The notes under the pieces were generated by a model, which was not told the DNA's origin, made no database searches, and worked only from the letters and a program-made list of their open reading frames with translations. The translations under genes and the position numbers were made by a program. Shown here one piece after another: positions 51,348 to 60,007 of a stretch of 64,000 nucleotides of DNA. This stretch comes from CAZNXJ01 sp964577115 (GTDB lineage Bacteria; Planctomycetota; Planctomycetia; Pirellulales; Pirellulaceae). The stretch is from contig CAZNXJ010000002.1 of the NCBI GenBank assembly GCA_964577115.1, forward strand, positions 248,001 through 312,000, given 5' to 3'. How positions within the stretch are numbered: the stretch's first letter is position 1; the number at the start of each line of letters is the position of its first letter.

Positions 51348-54300
51348 TTAGGCGCGGTTCCGAGCGGCTTCCAGCTCGGCGAGAAGCCGCTGGTAGCTGG
51401 CCAGGCAGGTTTCGACCGATTGCTGGAGCCGAGTGACCTCGGCCGTTTGCCGTTCGGTCGATTGCTGCAGGGGCGCAAGCCACGCATTCATCAGCTCGAA
51501 CTGCCGCTGAACGACCTCCAAAATCGAACGCGGCACCTTGTGCTGCACCACGACTTTGGAAATGGCCTTCCCGTCTGTCTCGGACGGCGCGTCGCTGCCG
51601 GGCAACGCCGTTGGGCGAGCGATCGATTCGCGCAAGGCGCCGAGCTGCTCGGCGAGCGCATCCATCCGCGCGATGGTCAGCTGCTGATCGCCGTCCTGCT
51701 GAGCGAGGCGCGCGGTGGCGTCGATGACGGCTTTGCGGATCATTTCCAGGCCTTCGGTGACGCTGCCCAGCTGCGCGATGACGAGGCCCGCTTTATCGTC
51801 CGAACCAACGCCACGCAGCTTGAGGTTCTGCCGGAAGGCCCGGCAGATATCGTCCCAGCGCTGCTGCTGCTCGTCGGTCATGATGCCCATGAGCTGCCGG
51901 AACTTCAGCAGATTCGCCTCGGTGTCGGCGGTCAGTGTCTGCGCGTCGTTCTCATAGTTCGAAACGATGAGCCCCGTCAGCTCGTCGTCGTTCATCATCG
52001 GCACTACTTTCTCGGCGATACGGTTCATGTTGCGGTACGAGCCCTGCAACTTGAACGGCGGCTCCGTGCGGTACTCGTCGGCTTGTGCCGCCGAGCGGAT
52101 GTACTGCCGGTTGACGCGGAGCACCACATCGCGGACGCGCAGCAGCTTCTTCAGCACGGACACCGCGTCAGCAATCTCGTCGGGCGAGTAATTACCTTCC
52201 AGTTCGACGTCGCTCTGATTGCCCGTCGTGGCGATTTTTAGCAGCCCGTGGATATCCTGTGGATACCGCCCGACGATCTGGGCGAGCGTCGGGTTCGACA
52301 TCATCGAGTTTTCGACGTAGCTCAGTTCGAAGACATCCTGCGTATCGCCAATGATTTCACCGAGATTGTAGATGTCGGCCCGGTTGGCCAGCATGTCCGG
52401 GATCTGGAACCGTTCGCCGCTTTCCGTGTACGGATTGCCCGCCATGACGACTGCCACCCGCCTGCCGCGCAGATCGTAGGTGCGCGAGCGGCCGCGGTAA
52501 ACACCTTCGATTCTGCGCTGTGCGTCGCACAGCGAAATGAACTTCTGGAGTAGCTCGGGATGGCAATGCTGAATGTCGTCGAGGTACAGCATCACGTTGT
52601 CGCCCATCTCGAGTGCCAGGTTCAGACGCTCGAGCTCCTCCCGCGCCGCGGCATTGGTGGCCTCCGAAGGATCGATGGACGTTACTCGGTGACCGATTGC
52701 CGGGCCATTGATTTTCACGAAGACGAGTCCGAGACGATTCGCCAGGTATTCCATCAGCGTCGTCTTGCCGTATCCCGGCGGAGACACGAGCAGCAATAGC
52801 CCCATCCGCTCGGCTCGCTTCTGATCGCCCGCCGCGCCGATCTGTTTGGCCAGGTTGTCACCGATCAGCGGGAGATAAACCGAATCGATGAGCTTGTTGC
52901 GGACGAATGACGACAGGACTTTGGCCTGGAAATCGGCGAGTCGCAGCCGCTCGCGCGCTTCGTCGATCAGTTCGCGTTTCCGCGCCGTGAGACGCGTGAA
53001 TCGCGGCACGACGTCGGCCATGTACCGGCTGAGCTTATGGCAGAACGTGTTGTAATGGAGATCGTATGTGTGCTCTCGCACGACCGGATGATCGCCCGCC
53101 ATCGGGCTCAGCCGCCGCCGCAGCTCGCCGTCGCTGATCTTCGCGGCGTCGAGCTTTCCTTGGAGCAAGAGGACGGCGAATTCATCCGCGTAGATCTCGT
53201 CGTCGCTCGTCGGGCGCCCCGCGAGAAACGCATTCGCCCAGTCGCGGGCAAGACGCAGCGAAGTGAGTGGGTGTTGCTGGACGGCGTGCAGCGACTTCTG
53301 AAAGGCTTCGGTGCCCTGGTGGGTACGGAGCTGCGCGTGAAATTCGTCGTACAGGTTGGCTGCGGTGCGACTGACAACGAACCCGACATCGCGAACACAT
53401 TCGGCGTAAAGGTATTCCGCCGCCTCCCGCGCATGGGAACGATCGAACACACCGCTCCGCATGGCGAAGTCGTCGAGCGCTTCGGCTAGTTCCGCCACGT
53501 ACGCGTCGCGCTGTTCAGGCCTCGGAAAATAACGTACGACCGCGCTGTGCCCTCGTAACAGGGCCGATAACCGCGACTTTTCGGCGGGCTCGCAGAAGTA
53601 CGTCCAGTAGGCAACCGCCATGGCCCGTGCGGCCGGATGGTATCGAAGCAGTCCGGCGAGCGACCGCACTTCGGCGAGCGCATGCACCAGCAGGCTCGCG
53701 TCGACATCGTGCACGCCCTTCAAATAGCCTTCCTGGTAGCGCGGCCCCATGAATCGGCGGACCCATTCCAGTCGCTGCGCCTCGTCCATTTGCATGATGG
53801 CCGCGAGCGTCGGGCCTTCGGGCGTATCGATCGTCTGTAGTAGTTGATACGCCAGGTACTCGGCGCGGTACACCTGCGAGTTTTCCGAGACAAGCTCCTG
53901 CGACCAAAGGTCGCGCGCCGCATCGAGCGCTGGATCGTCAATCGGTTCGAAGTAGTTCGTCCCGGTCAGGTGAATATGCATCCGGTTGTCGCGGACGATA
54001 AGCGTCACGTCGAGCGGCTGCGTGTTGACAGAGAAGCGGTGCCGGCCGAGCTGAATGGTGTTCTCGCCGGCGACAAACAGGTCCTGCCGGTCGCGAAGCT
54101 GCCGCAGCCCGTCCTCGCGCAGGGCCTTCAGCCGGCTTTGTAGCTCGTCGACTTTGACGCTGTCTTCGAGCTCGGTGAGCTGCCGGATGATGTCGCGGAC
54201 TTTTTCGACCATCAGGTCGGACGCGAAGTAGCCATTGATTTCGCTGACCGACTGAAGCGTATCGATCCGCGACTTCATGCCCTTGAGGATGCGATCGGCC

Positions 54301-56621
54301 GCGCTCATCAGCGCGCCGGCTCGCTTGTTCCGCGCCTCGATGAGCGCCAGCTTCCGAGCTTCGAATGCGCTATAGGTTTCCTCGCGCTTTTCCGCTAGCT
54401 GCACGACGAACTCGTCGAACTCGGCGAAGCGTCCTTCGAGCTCCTCGATCTGGACCGCCAGCTTCGTCAAAAACTCGTCACAGCGTGGCGGCGAATCGCA
54501 CATTTCGAGATAATTGACGACGGACTGGTTCAGCAGCTTGAGCTGTGCGTGGAATTCGGCCGCGCCTTCTGCCGACTGGAGCTCCTTCGTGCGGCTCTTG
54601 ATTCGCGCCCGTGTATGGTTCAGTCGCGCGAACAGGGCGGAGATCGCGTCGATAATCGCCGTCCGCTGCGTCGCATCTTCGATTTTCAGATTGCTGACCA
54701 CGTCGATCAGCATTTCCAGATCCGCGGCGCCGCGCGTAACGTCTTCGTCCAGCTTCTTGGCTTCGACCACGGTCGCGAGGCTATCGATCTGTTCGGCCTG
54801 CTGGCTGATCCGCTGCTCGTAGGGATCGAGCGCCGTGGATTCCAAAAGGAACGCAACACAGCGGTGCGCCAGCCGGTCGGTATCTTCGGCGACGTGCTTT
54901 TCGAGCTTTTCAACGGTCGCCACGTCAACGTACCGGAGCTCGCGGAGACCAATCACTTCGCCCCGCAGGCGGCGCAGTTCGGTCAGCGACGAGACGAACT
55001 CATCGATTGACGCAAAGCGGCGGCGATGGACGGCCGCGATCGTCTCGGCGACCTGCTTCTGCATCGCCGCGGTTTGCTGCGCCGTATTGCGCCGCACGCG
55101 GACGACTTTTTCAAATTCCTCAACGGCCGCAGCCGCAGTATCGCGGATTTGCAGCAGCGGCTCGGCCAGGTTGAACGTTTCCTCCCGGCCGATCCAGAAA
55201 TAGGCGTCGATGATTTCGCCGCACAGCTTCGCCAGGTCTACGTACAAATTGGAGTACGTATCGCCTTTGGCAAGCAACCCCAGGACGGCGTTGCACTCGG
55301 CCATCCCGCGTACGATATCGCGGTTGCCGACTTTGTAGACGAGCGATTCCGTGTCGCTGACCGGTAGCGGCAAATCCTCCGAAACGTAGGGCGTCCGCCA
55401 GATCTGTAAGGCATGGTGCTTTTGCGGTTCGTCCTGTCGCTTGAAACAGATCAGTTCACCGCCGTGCAGCAGCGTTGCGCCATGGCAGATTAGCGGCGAG
55501 CTGACCTGCTGCTCGATCATGTTGTACTCGAGCAGCACGACCTCGCCGGAAACGAGGTTTCGGAAAACGTAGAGAAAATCTTCGCCGTTCGGTGCGGCGA
55601 TCCGGCGCTCGAACACGAGATCGTCGGGGACGTTTTCGAAGATTTTGCAGTCACCGGTCTGGAGGTAGAAGCCGTTCGGAAAGATGAGCCCGTGATCGTC
55701 GGGCAGCAGGACGCACGCGTGCTCGACGGCATCCCACCGCCGCGCTTCCTGAGTTTTCTCGTTGTAGACGATGTGGCGGTATTCGTTTTCCTTGTACGGG
55801 CGAATGCGCAGCAGGATCAAGTTGCCAATGATCGCGTAGTAGATCTCGGCATCGTCCAGCGTCTGATCCTTCTCGCGGACTTCCTCGCTGTAGATACCCT
55901 CGCCGGTGTCCGTGTTGTTTTCGATCTTGATCGTCAAGTCGCCGCCGACCGTTTCGACGAATAAGCGATCTTCGATGGCGACGTGCGGATGAAGGCCGAA
56001 GTGATGCTGATCGCGCGTGGTGCGGATCCACTCGAACTCGTGTTGCGGAGGTAGGCGGACCTCGTGGTCGCTGCGGTTGTCGATATAGATCAGCTCGTCG
56101 CCCGCCACCTGCCACTTGAGCGCCTTGATGTCCCCGGTCGTACGGCCGACCTGAAACACCATGTACAGCAGCGCGCCATCGCGGAAGAAACGCAGGAAGG
56201 TGGCGTTTTTGTAATAGCGGTAGATCTCACTGAAGTCGCGTTGAAAGTTGCCGTCCTCGAGTATGTCCAAAGGCAGCTCGTGGAAGACATTATCGCGCAG
56301 CTCATAGATGCCAAACACGTCGGCCGGTTCGGTCGTGGCCTTGAGACCGAAGCGGACGTTGTATCCGAACAGGAAGCGCGTCTTCAGCGCGGCGACGTCG
56401 CGCGGCACGCAGTTGTGGACCGTCGTGATCCGTTCGGTCGCCAGCAAGGTCGATTCGATGGAACCGAAGACTTCGCGCCGCTTGTTGTTCAGCTTGTCGA
56501 GGCGCGTGCGCAGTTGATCGGCGTAGGACTTGAGCCGGGATTGAATGATTTCGTAGGAGCCGCCTTCCAGCTGCACCTGCCCGGAGGCCCCCGAGTCCGG
56601 CTCGGTTGCGGTCGTCGCCAT
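51348..56621 (-). CDS. Giant AAA ATPase of the type annotated DNA repair ATPase
   Basis: A 1757-aa cytoplasmic protein. The N-terminal 30 residues are low-complexity, followed by a helix LEGGSYEIIQSRLKSYADQLRTRL, then a long beta-rich region (about 60-440) containing tyrosine-rich segments. A coiled-coil middle (about 500-950) is rich in Glu/Lys/Leu. The AAA+ domain has SPPGYGKTTL near 1280 and NVMLYLDDIQH near 1348, with sensor-like VVMAGNPYTESGERFQIPD. The C-terminal 150 residues are helical. I recall this family as annotated DNA repair ATPase and often next to flotillin genes; its substrate is unknown. Start at ATG 56621. It is third in the operon YqiJ-flotillin-ATPase. Confidence 0.88.
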   Translation of the reverse strand: MATTATEPDSGASGQVQLEGGSYEIIQSRLKSYADQLRTRLDKLNNKRREVFGSIESTLLATERITTVHNCVPRDVAALKTRFLFGYNVRFGLKATTEPADVFGIYELRDNVFHELPLDILEDGNFQRDFSEIYRYYKNATFLRFFRDGALLYMVFQVGRTTGDIKALKWQVAGDELIYIDNRSDHEVRLPPQHEFEWIRTTRDQHHFGLHPHVAIEDRLFVETVGGDLTIKIENNTDTGEGIYSEEVREKDQTLDDAEIYYAIIGNLILLRIRPYKENEYRHIVYNEKTQEARRWDAVEHACVLLPDDHGLIFPNGFYLQTGDCKIFENVPDDLVFERRIAAPNGEDFLYVFRNLVSGEVVLLEYNMIEQQVSSPLICHGATLLHGGELICFKRQDEPQKHHALQIWRTPYVSEDLPLPVSDTESLVYKVGNRDIVRGMAECNAVLGLLAKGDTYSNLYVDLAKLCGEIIDAYFWIGREETFNLAEPLLQIRDTAAAAVEEFEKVVRVRRNTAQQTAAMQKQVAETIAAVHRRRFASIDEFVSSLTELRRLRGEVIGLRELRYVDVATVEKLEKHVAEDTDRLAHRCVAFLLESTALDPYEQRISQQAEQIDSLATVVEAKKLDEDVTRGAADLEMLIDVVSNLKIEDATQRTAIIDAISALFARLNHTRARIKSRTKELQSAEGAAEFHAQLKLLNQSVVNYLEMCDSPPRCDEFLTKLAVQIEELEGRFAEFDEFVVQLAEKREETYSAFEARKLALIEARNKRAGALMSAADRILKGMKSRIDTLQSVSEINGYFASDLMVEKVRDIIRQLTELEDSVKVDELQSRLKALREDGLRQLRDRQDLFVAGENTIQLGRHRFSVNTQPLDVTLIVRDNRMHIHLTGTNYFEPIDDPALDAARDLWSQELVSENSQVYRAEYLAYQLLQTIDTPEGPTLAAIMQMDEAQRLEWVRRFMGPRYQEGYLKGVHDVDASLLVHALAEVRSLAGLLRYHPAARAMAVAYWTYFCEPAEKSRLSALLRGHSAVVRYFPRPEQRDAYVAELAEALDDFAMRSGVFDRSHAREAAEYLYAECVRDVGFVVSRTAANLYDEFHAQLRTHQGTEAFQKSLHAVQQHPLTSLRLARDWANAFLAGRPTSDDEIYADEFAVLLLQGKLDAAKISDGELRRRLSPMAGDHPVVREHTYDLHYNTFCHKLSRYMADVVPRFTRLTARKRELIDEARERLRLADFQAKVLSSFVRNKLIDSVYLPLIGDNLAKQIGAAGDQKRAERMGLLLLVSPPGYGKTTLMEYLANRLGLVFVKINGPAIGHRVTSIDPSEATNAAAREELERLNLALEMGDNVMLYLDDIQHCHPELLQKFISLCDAQRRIEGVYRGRSRTYDLRGRRVAVVMAGNPYTESGERFQIPDMLANRADIYNLGEIIGDTQDVFELSYVENSMMSNPTLAQIVGRYPQDIHGLLKIATTGNQSDVELEGNYSPDEIADAVSVLKKLLRVRDVVLRVNRQYIRSAAQADEYRTEPPFKLQGSYRNMNRIAEKVVPMMNDDELTGLIVSNYENDAQTLTADTEANLLKFRQLMGIMTDEQQQRWDDICRAFRQNLKLRGVGSDDKAGLVIAQLGSVTEGLEMIRKAVIDATARLAQQDGDQQLTIARMDALAEQLGALRESIARPTALPGSDAPSETDGKAISKVVVQHKVPRSILEVVQRQFELMNAWLAPLQQSTERQTAEVTRLQQSVETCLASYQRLLAELEAARNRA

Positions 56622-56652
56622 CGTTGTGCTCTCGCTGCTGGATCCACAAAGG

Positions 56653-56684
56653 ACCTGGATGACGCGCTGGGGCGTCATCCAGGT
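56653..56684 (-). terminator. 13-bp perfect stem-loop between flotillin and ATPase genes
   Basis: Arms ACCTGGATGACGC and GCGTCATCCAGGT with a six-base loop. On the minus strand it is followed within two bases by TTT. It lies 41 bp after the flotillin stop and 31 bp before the ATPase ATG, so it could terminate part of the transcripts, giving less ATPase than flotillin mRNA. Confidence 0.65.
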
Positions 56685-56725
56685 CTTTACCGTGCTTTCC
56701 GCGTCATCCGTGGATTACGGAGGGG

Positions 56726-58792
56726 CTACGTGCGTTCGGAGCTGCCGGCTAGCCGACTTTTGCCCGCCGCATCGCGGCCTCCAACGGCATCCTCGAAGCT
56801 TTGGTGCGACAATCCCGAGTTGTGCGCGAAGCCGAGCATCCGCTCGAGTTCGCTGCGCAGTTCGTCGGTCTTGGCGAGCCCCAGCATTTTGCCGATCAAC
56901 GCGGCGATCGAAAGGTCGCGGACGTCGGACGAGTCGATCTTAAACTGCTCGATCAACGACTGGAGCTTGTCCCGGAAGTAGTCCGGATTGCCGTTGAAGA
57001 ACGAGTTCTTGATGTCGGTCAACGTCTCGCTGTTGTGGATCAGCCGATCGACGGACTTGCCGTTCTGGATCGAGTTGATGATGCGATCGAAGAACGTGCT
57101 TTCGCCACCCACGATATCGATCCGGGCGTTCTTGAGGCCTTCCGAAACGATGATGCTCTGCGCCTCGGCGATCTCACGCTGCGCTTGAATGGCTGCGATC
57201 TGGATATCGCGATCCTTGTTCAACCGCAGCTTGAACTCTTCGTGTTCTTTGCCGACGCTGTCGAGCAGCTTCATGGCGTTGGCCTTCTGCTCGATGCCTT
57301 CGGCTTCGCTGAGGTACTTGATGCGCATCACGTTGGCCTCGGCCTGGCCCTGTTTCTCGATCGCTTCGGCCTTCGCGATCTGGATCTGGGCTTCGGCCAG
57401 GCCCTCGGCGGCCGCTTCGGCTTGCTTGGCTTCGGCCAGCATCTTGGCGGCGTGCGTCTGCTTCTCCGCTGCCGCACGCTTCGCCTCGGCCTCGATGACG
57501 ATCTGTTCGGCGATCAGTGCGGCCGCCGTCTTCGCCGCTTCGGCCGCCTTGATCTCGCGAATCAAAGCTTCCTGCGCCTGCATTTCGGCTTCGGTGATCT
57601 TCACGGCCTTGAGCCGATTTGCGCCGGCCAGTTCTTCCGTGTCGAGGATCTTTTGCTGTTCTTCGACAACGGATCGTTCGACCATCACCCGCTCGCGGAT
57701 CACTTCCTGCATCGAACGCTTCTCGACTTCGAGCGACTTGTCCTTGTCGATTTGCTTGAGGGCAACGAGCCGTTCGCGTTCGGTCGCTTCCAACTCGCGG
57801 TCCCGCGCCACGCGTTCCGTTTCGACCTGTTCCGTGCGTTCTTTATTTTTCTGAGCGACGACGATTTGCCGCAGCTTGTTCTCTTCGGCGATCTGCACGG
57901 CTTCTTCGGTCTGGATCCGAGCCGTCTCGGCCTTGAGCCGCTCTTCTTGTTGGACGCGGATGGCCTGAGCCTGCTCGCGCGCGGCGATCTCCGCGATTTC
58001 CCGGCGCTGTTTCTCTTCGGCCTCAATTTGCTGACGTTCGAGCGCGAGGATTGCTTCCCGCGCCTCGACGTCCTGCTTTGTAATCGTTTTCTCTTTTTCC
58101 CGCGTGATGCTGTTCGCCAGGATGTGCTCGCGGGCCGTCAGATCGGTAATCTTCTTGATGCCTTCGGCATCAAGAATGTTGTTCGGGTTGAGTTTCTCGA
58201 GCGGCGTTTGCTCGAGGTAGTCGATCGCGCAGTCGTCCAGAACGTAACCGTTCAGGTCGGTACCAATGACCTTGAGAATCTCTTCCTTGAACCGGTCTCG
58301 CTCGTTGTACAGCTCGACGAAATCGAACCGTTTACCGACCGTTTTCAAGGCTTCGGAAAATTTCGCATCGAATAGTTCAACAAGCGCCTGCCGCTCGGAC
58401 GCGCGGCGGCAGCCCAGCATTTGAGCGACTTGGAGGATGTCCTCGGTCGTGTTGTTTACGCGCACGAAAAACGCAACTTCGATGTCGGCGCGGATGTTGT
58501 CGCGGCAAATGAGTCCCGCTTCCCCTCGGCGCTGAATCTCGATCCGCTTGACTGAGAGGTCCATCTCCTCGACGCGGTGCAGGATCGGGATGATAAACAT
58601 GCCCGAGCCGCTCTTGGCACGCAGGGCTCCGCCGCCGGACACGACAAGCGCCGTTTCGGGGCCTACCTTGCGATAGAAGCGCGCCAGCAGCACGGCTAAA
58701 CCGAGCAGCGCCAGAAAGATCGCTCCCACGACAATCGCCACATAAGGGACAATTGAGGGAGGGGACTGGGCAAATACGAGTGCGTAGGTCAT
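56726..58792 (-). CDS. Flotillin-like SPFH protein (YqiK family)
   Basis: A membrane-anchored scaffold of 688 aa. A short periplasmic lead and one TM helix (about 14-38, IVPYVAIVVGAIFLALLGLAVLL) precede the SPFH/PHB domain (about 40-220), which begins RKVGPETALVVSGGG. Then a very long Glu/Ala/Arg/Lys coiled coil (about 230-560) with EAEAKRAAAEKQ-type repeats, typical of flotillins, and a C-terminal helical domain. Start chosen at ATG 58792, which overlaps the upstream YqiJ-like stop by ATGA. The frame is open upstream to 59179 but there it runs antisense-like through the YqiJ gene in another phase. Expected to assemble membrane microdomains. Confidence 0.92.
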   Translation of the reverse strand: MTYALVFAQSPPSIVPYVAIVVGAIFLALLGLAVLLARFYRKVGPETALVVSGGGALRAKSGSGMFIIPILHRVEEMDLSVKRIEIQRRGEAGLICRDNIRADIEVAFFVRVNNTTEDILQVAQMLGCRRASERQALVELFDAKFSEALKTVGKRFDFVELYNERDRFKEEILKVIGTDLNGYVLDDCAIDYLEQTPLEKLNPNNILDAEGIKKITDLTAREHILANSITREKEKTITKQDVEAREAILALERQQIEAEEKQRREIAEIAAREQAQAIRVQQEERLKAETARIQTEEAVQIAEENKLRQIVVAQKNKERTEQVETERVARDRELEATERERLVALKQIDKDKSLEVEKRSMQEVIRERVMVERSVVEEQQKILDTEELAGANRLKAVKITEAEMQAQEALIREIKAAEAAKTAAALIAEQIVIEAEAKRAAAEKQTHAAKMLAEAKQAEAAAEGLAEAQIQIAKAEAIEKQGQAEANVMRIKYLSEAEGIEQKANAMKLLDSVGKEHEEFKLRLNKDRDIQIAAIQAQREIAEAQSIIVSEGLKNARIDIVGGESTFFDRIINSIQNGKSVDRLIHNSETLTDIKNSFFNGNPDYFRDKLQSLIEQFKIDSSDVRDLSIAALIGKMLGLAKTDELRSELERMLGFAHNSGLSHQSFEDAVGGRDAAGKSRLAGSSERT

Positions 58793-59439
58793 GCCTTCAC
58801 CTCTTCTTCGACGTGGGGCTGTTGAACTTTTTCGACGTAATAAATGAGCGTGGCGGGGTCGTAGTCCACGATGCGAGCGCGATCGCCGCGCGTCAGCACG
58901 CCGCTGCGCGACCGGACGTGTAGCAGTAGCGGTGCGCCTTCCGTGGGGAGTTTGGCCTGCCCGTGCTGGTCGGTTACCTCGGATGTCGAGATCGTACAGA
59001 TCTCGCCAACCAGGTCCTTCGACCGGCGCAGCTCCGTGCGGTCGACCAGGCGGGTCATCGGTTGAGTGATCAGCTTGGTTGCCAGCAGCGCGACCGCTCC
59101 GTTGCGCAGCATCGTCTGTAGGGCAATCCAGTTGTCCTTGTTGGCCGCCGGTTCGTGCCAGAGAACCGACGTCAGCCACCAGGCGAGGGCAAATACCGTC
59201 ATCCAGAGCATTAAGGGAATCGAGCCCAAATTTAGGAAGCGCAGGACGATCGCCCCGGACCCGGCAAACCAGCCGGAATGGGATCCTGCATCTGCGTCCA
59301 CATCGATCTCGAAAACGTCAAACATTTCGAGATCCAGTGCGCCGAGAATGACAAACGCCCAGTAGATGCTGACGAGGATCAGCATCAGGGATGCGGGTAA
59401 CGCCGGGCCCGAAAAGCAGGTATGCAGGATGTCGCTCAT
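58789..59439 (-). CDS. YqiJ/NfeD-like membrane protein with OB-fold domain
   Basis: A 216-aa inner-membrane partner of the flotillin. Three hydrophobic helices are visible at about 14-34, 66-90 and 107-125, followed by a cytoplasmic OB-fold-like domain at about 135-205 (VGEICTISTSEVTDQHGQAKL, GDRARIVDYD). This matches YqiJ, which in E. coli precedes yqiK. Start taken at ATG 59439 (MSDILHTCFSGP); upstream Mets in the same frame would add 56 charged residues before TM1 and are less likely. First gene of the flotillin operon; its stop overlaps the flotillin start. Confidence 0.85.
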   Translation of the reverse strand: MSDILHTCFSGPALPASLMLILVSIYWAFVILGALDLEMFDVFEIDVDADAGSHSGWFAGSGAIVLRFLNLGSIPLMLWMTVFALAWWLTSVLWHEPAANKDNWIALQTMLRNGAVALLATKLITQPMTRLVDRTELRRSKDLVGEICTISTSEVTDQHGQAKLPTEGAPLLLHVRSRSGVLTRGDRARIVDYDPATLIYYVEKVQQPHVEEEVKA

Positions 59440-60007
59440 GCTGCGCGTCGATCTGTCATCCAAGGCCCCCCTATGGGGCTCGGAGCGTTTGGAAGGTGTC
59501 TCATTCACCAATGACACGGAAAGCTTGGCAACGTTGCGAGCCGTCAGCATGTGGCGTCTTGGCAACGTTAGGTTATCGCCGCCGCATTCCCCGCCGGAGT
59601 AGTGCAAAATTGCCCGGCGCGCGGCGCGCGCTGCGGCCGGCCTTAGCGATTGGCGCGATCGGGAGGCTCACGAGCGGTTCTGCTACGGCGGCACGCAAGC
59701 TCCGTGGGTACCGGTTGGAACGTTCGCTATGGGATCAACTCCGTCGGCTCCGTCGAGCAACACAGCTCAACATAGCCGGTTCAGCGTGAAGGCGCTCGCC
59801 TGGCCTCCCGACGCGACGCCTCCGAGGTCAACTGTATCGGCAGAAAATCATCCAGCATTAGGCGCGCGGCACCATGAAATTCAAGAGATTTCTTGGGGGG
59901 CTCGACCATTTCTTATTTCGCCTCTCCCGGCGTGGCACAGCATCGCTACCCCACATCGCACCGAAATCGGCGCGATCGCCCACGAGGCATTCGGATGCTC
60001 CCGCGCA
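59440..60007. other. 568-bp region upstream of the flotillin operon
   Basis: It lies between the kinase stop and the YqiJ-like start, both on minus, so it should hold the kinase terminator and the operon promoter. A pair of identical 12-bp repeats is present near the YqiJ-like start. Short reading frames on either strand lack ribosome sites and recognisable products. Confidence 0.5.
59524..59569. repeat. Two identical 12-bp direct repeats upstream of the flotillin operon
   Basis: CTTGGCAACGTT occurs at 59524-59535 and 59558-59569, 34 bp apart, 85 and 119 bp upstream of the YqiJ-like ATG. The first copy extends to a 10-bp palindrome GCAACGTTGC. Two copies spaced by about three helical turns are what a cooperative repressor or activator would use. 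Confidence 0.5.

Noticed and set aside
59391..59789. 132-residue plus-strand frame in the region before the flotillin operon
   Set aside because: It runs antisense to the YqiJ-like start, has no ribosome site and consists of Arg/Ala/Ser-rich shadow sequence.
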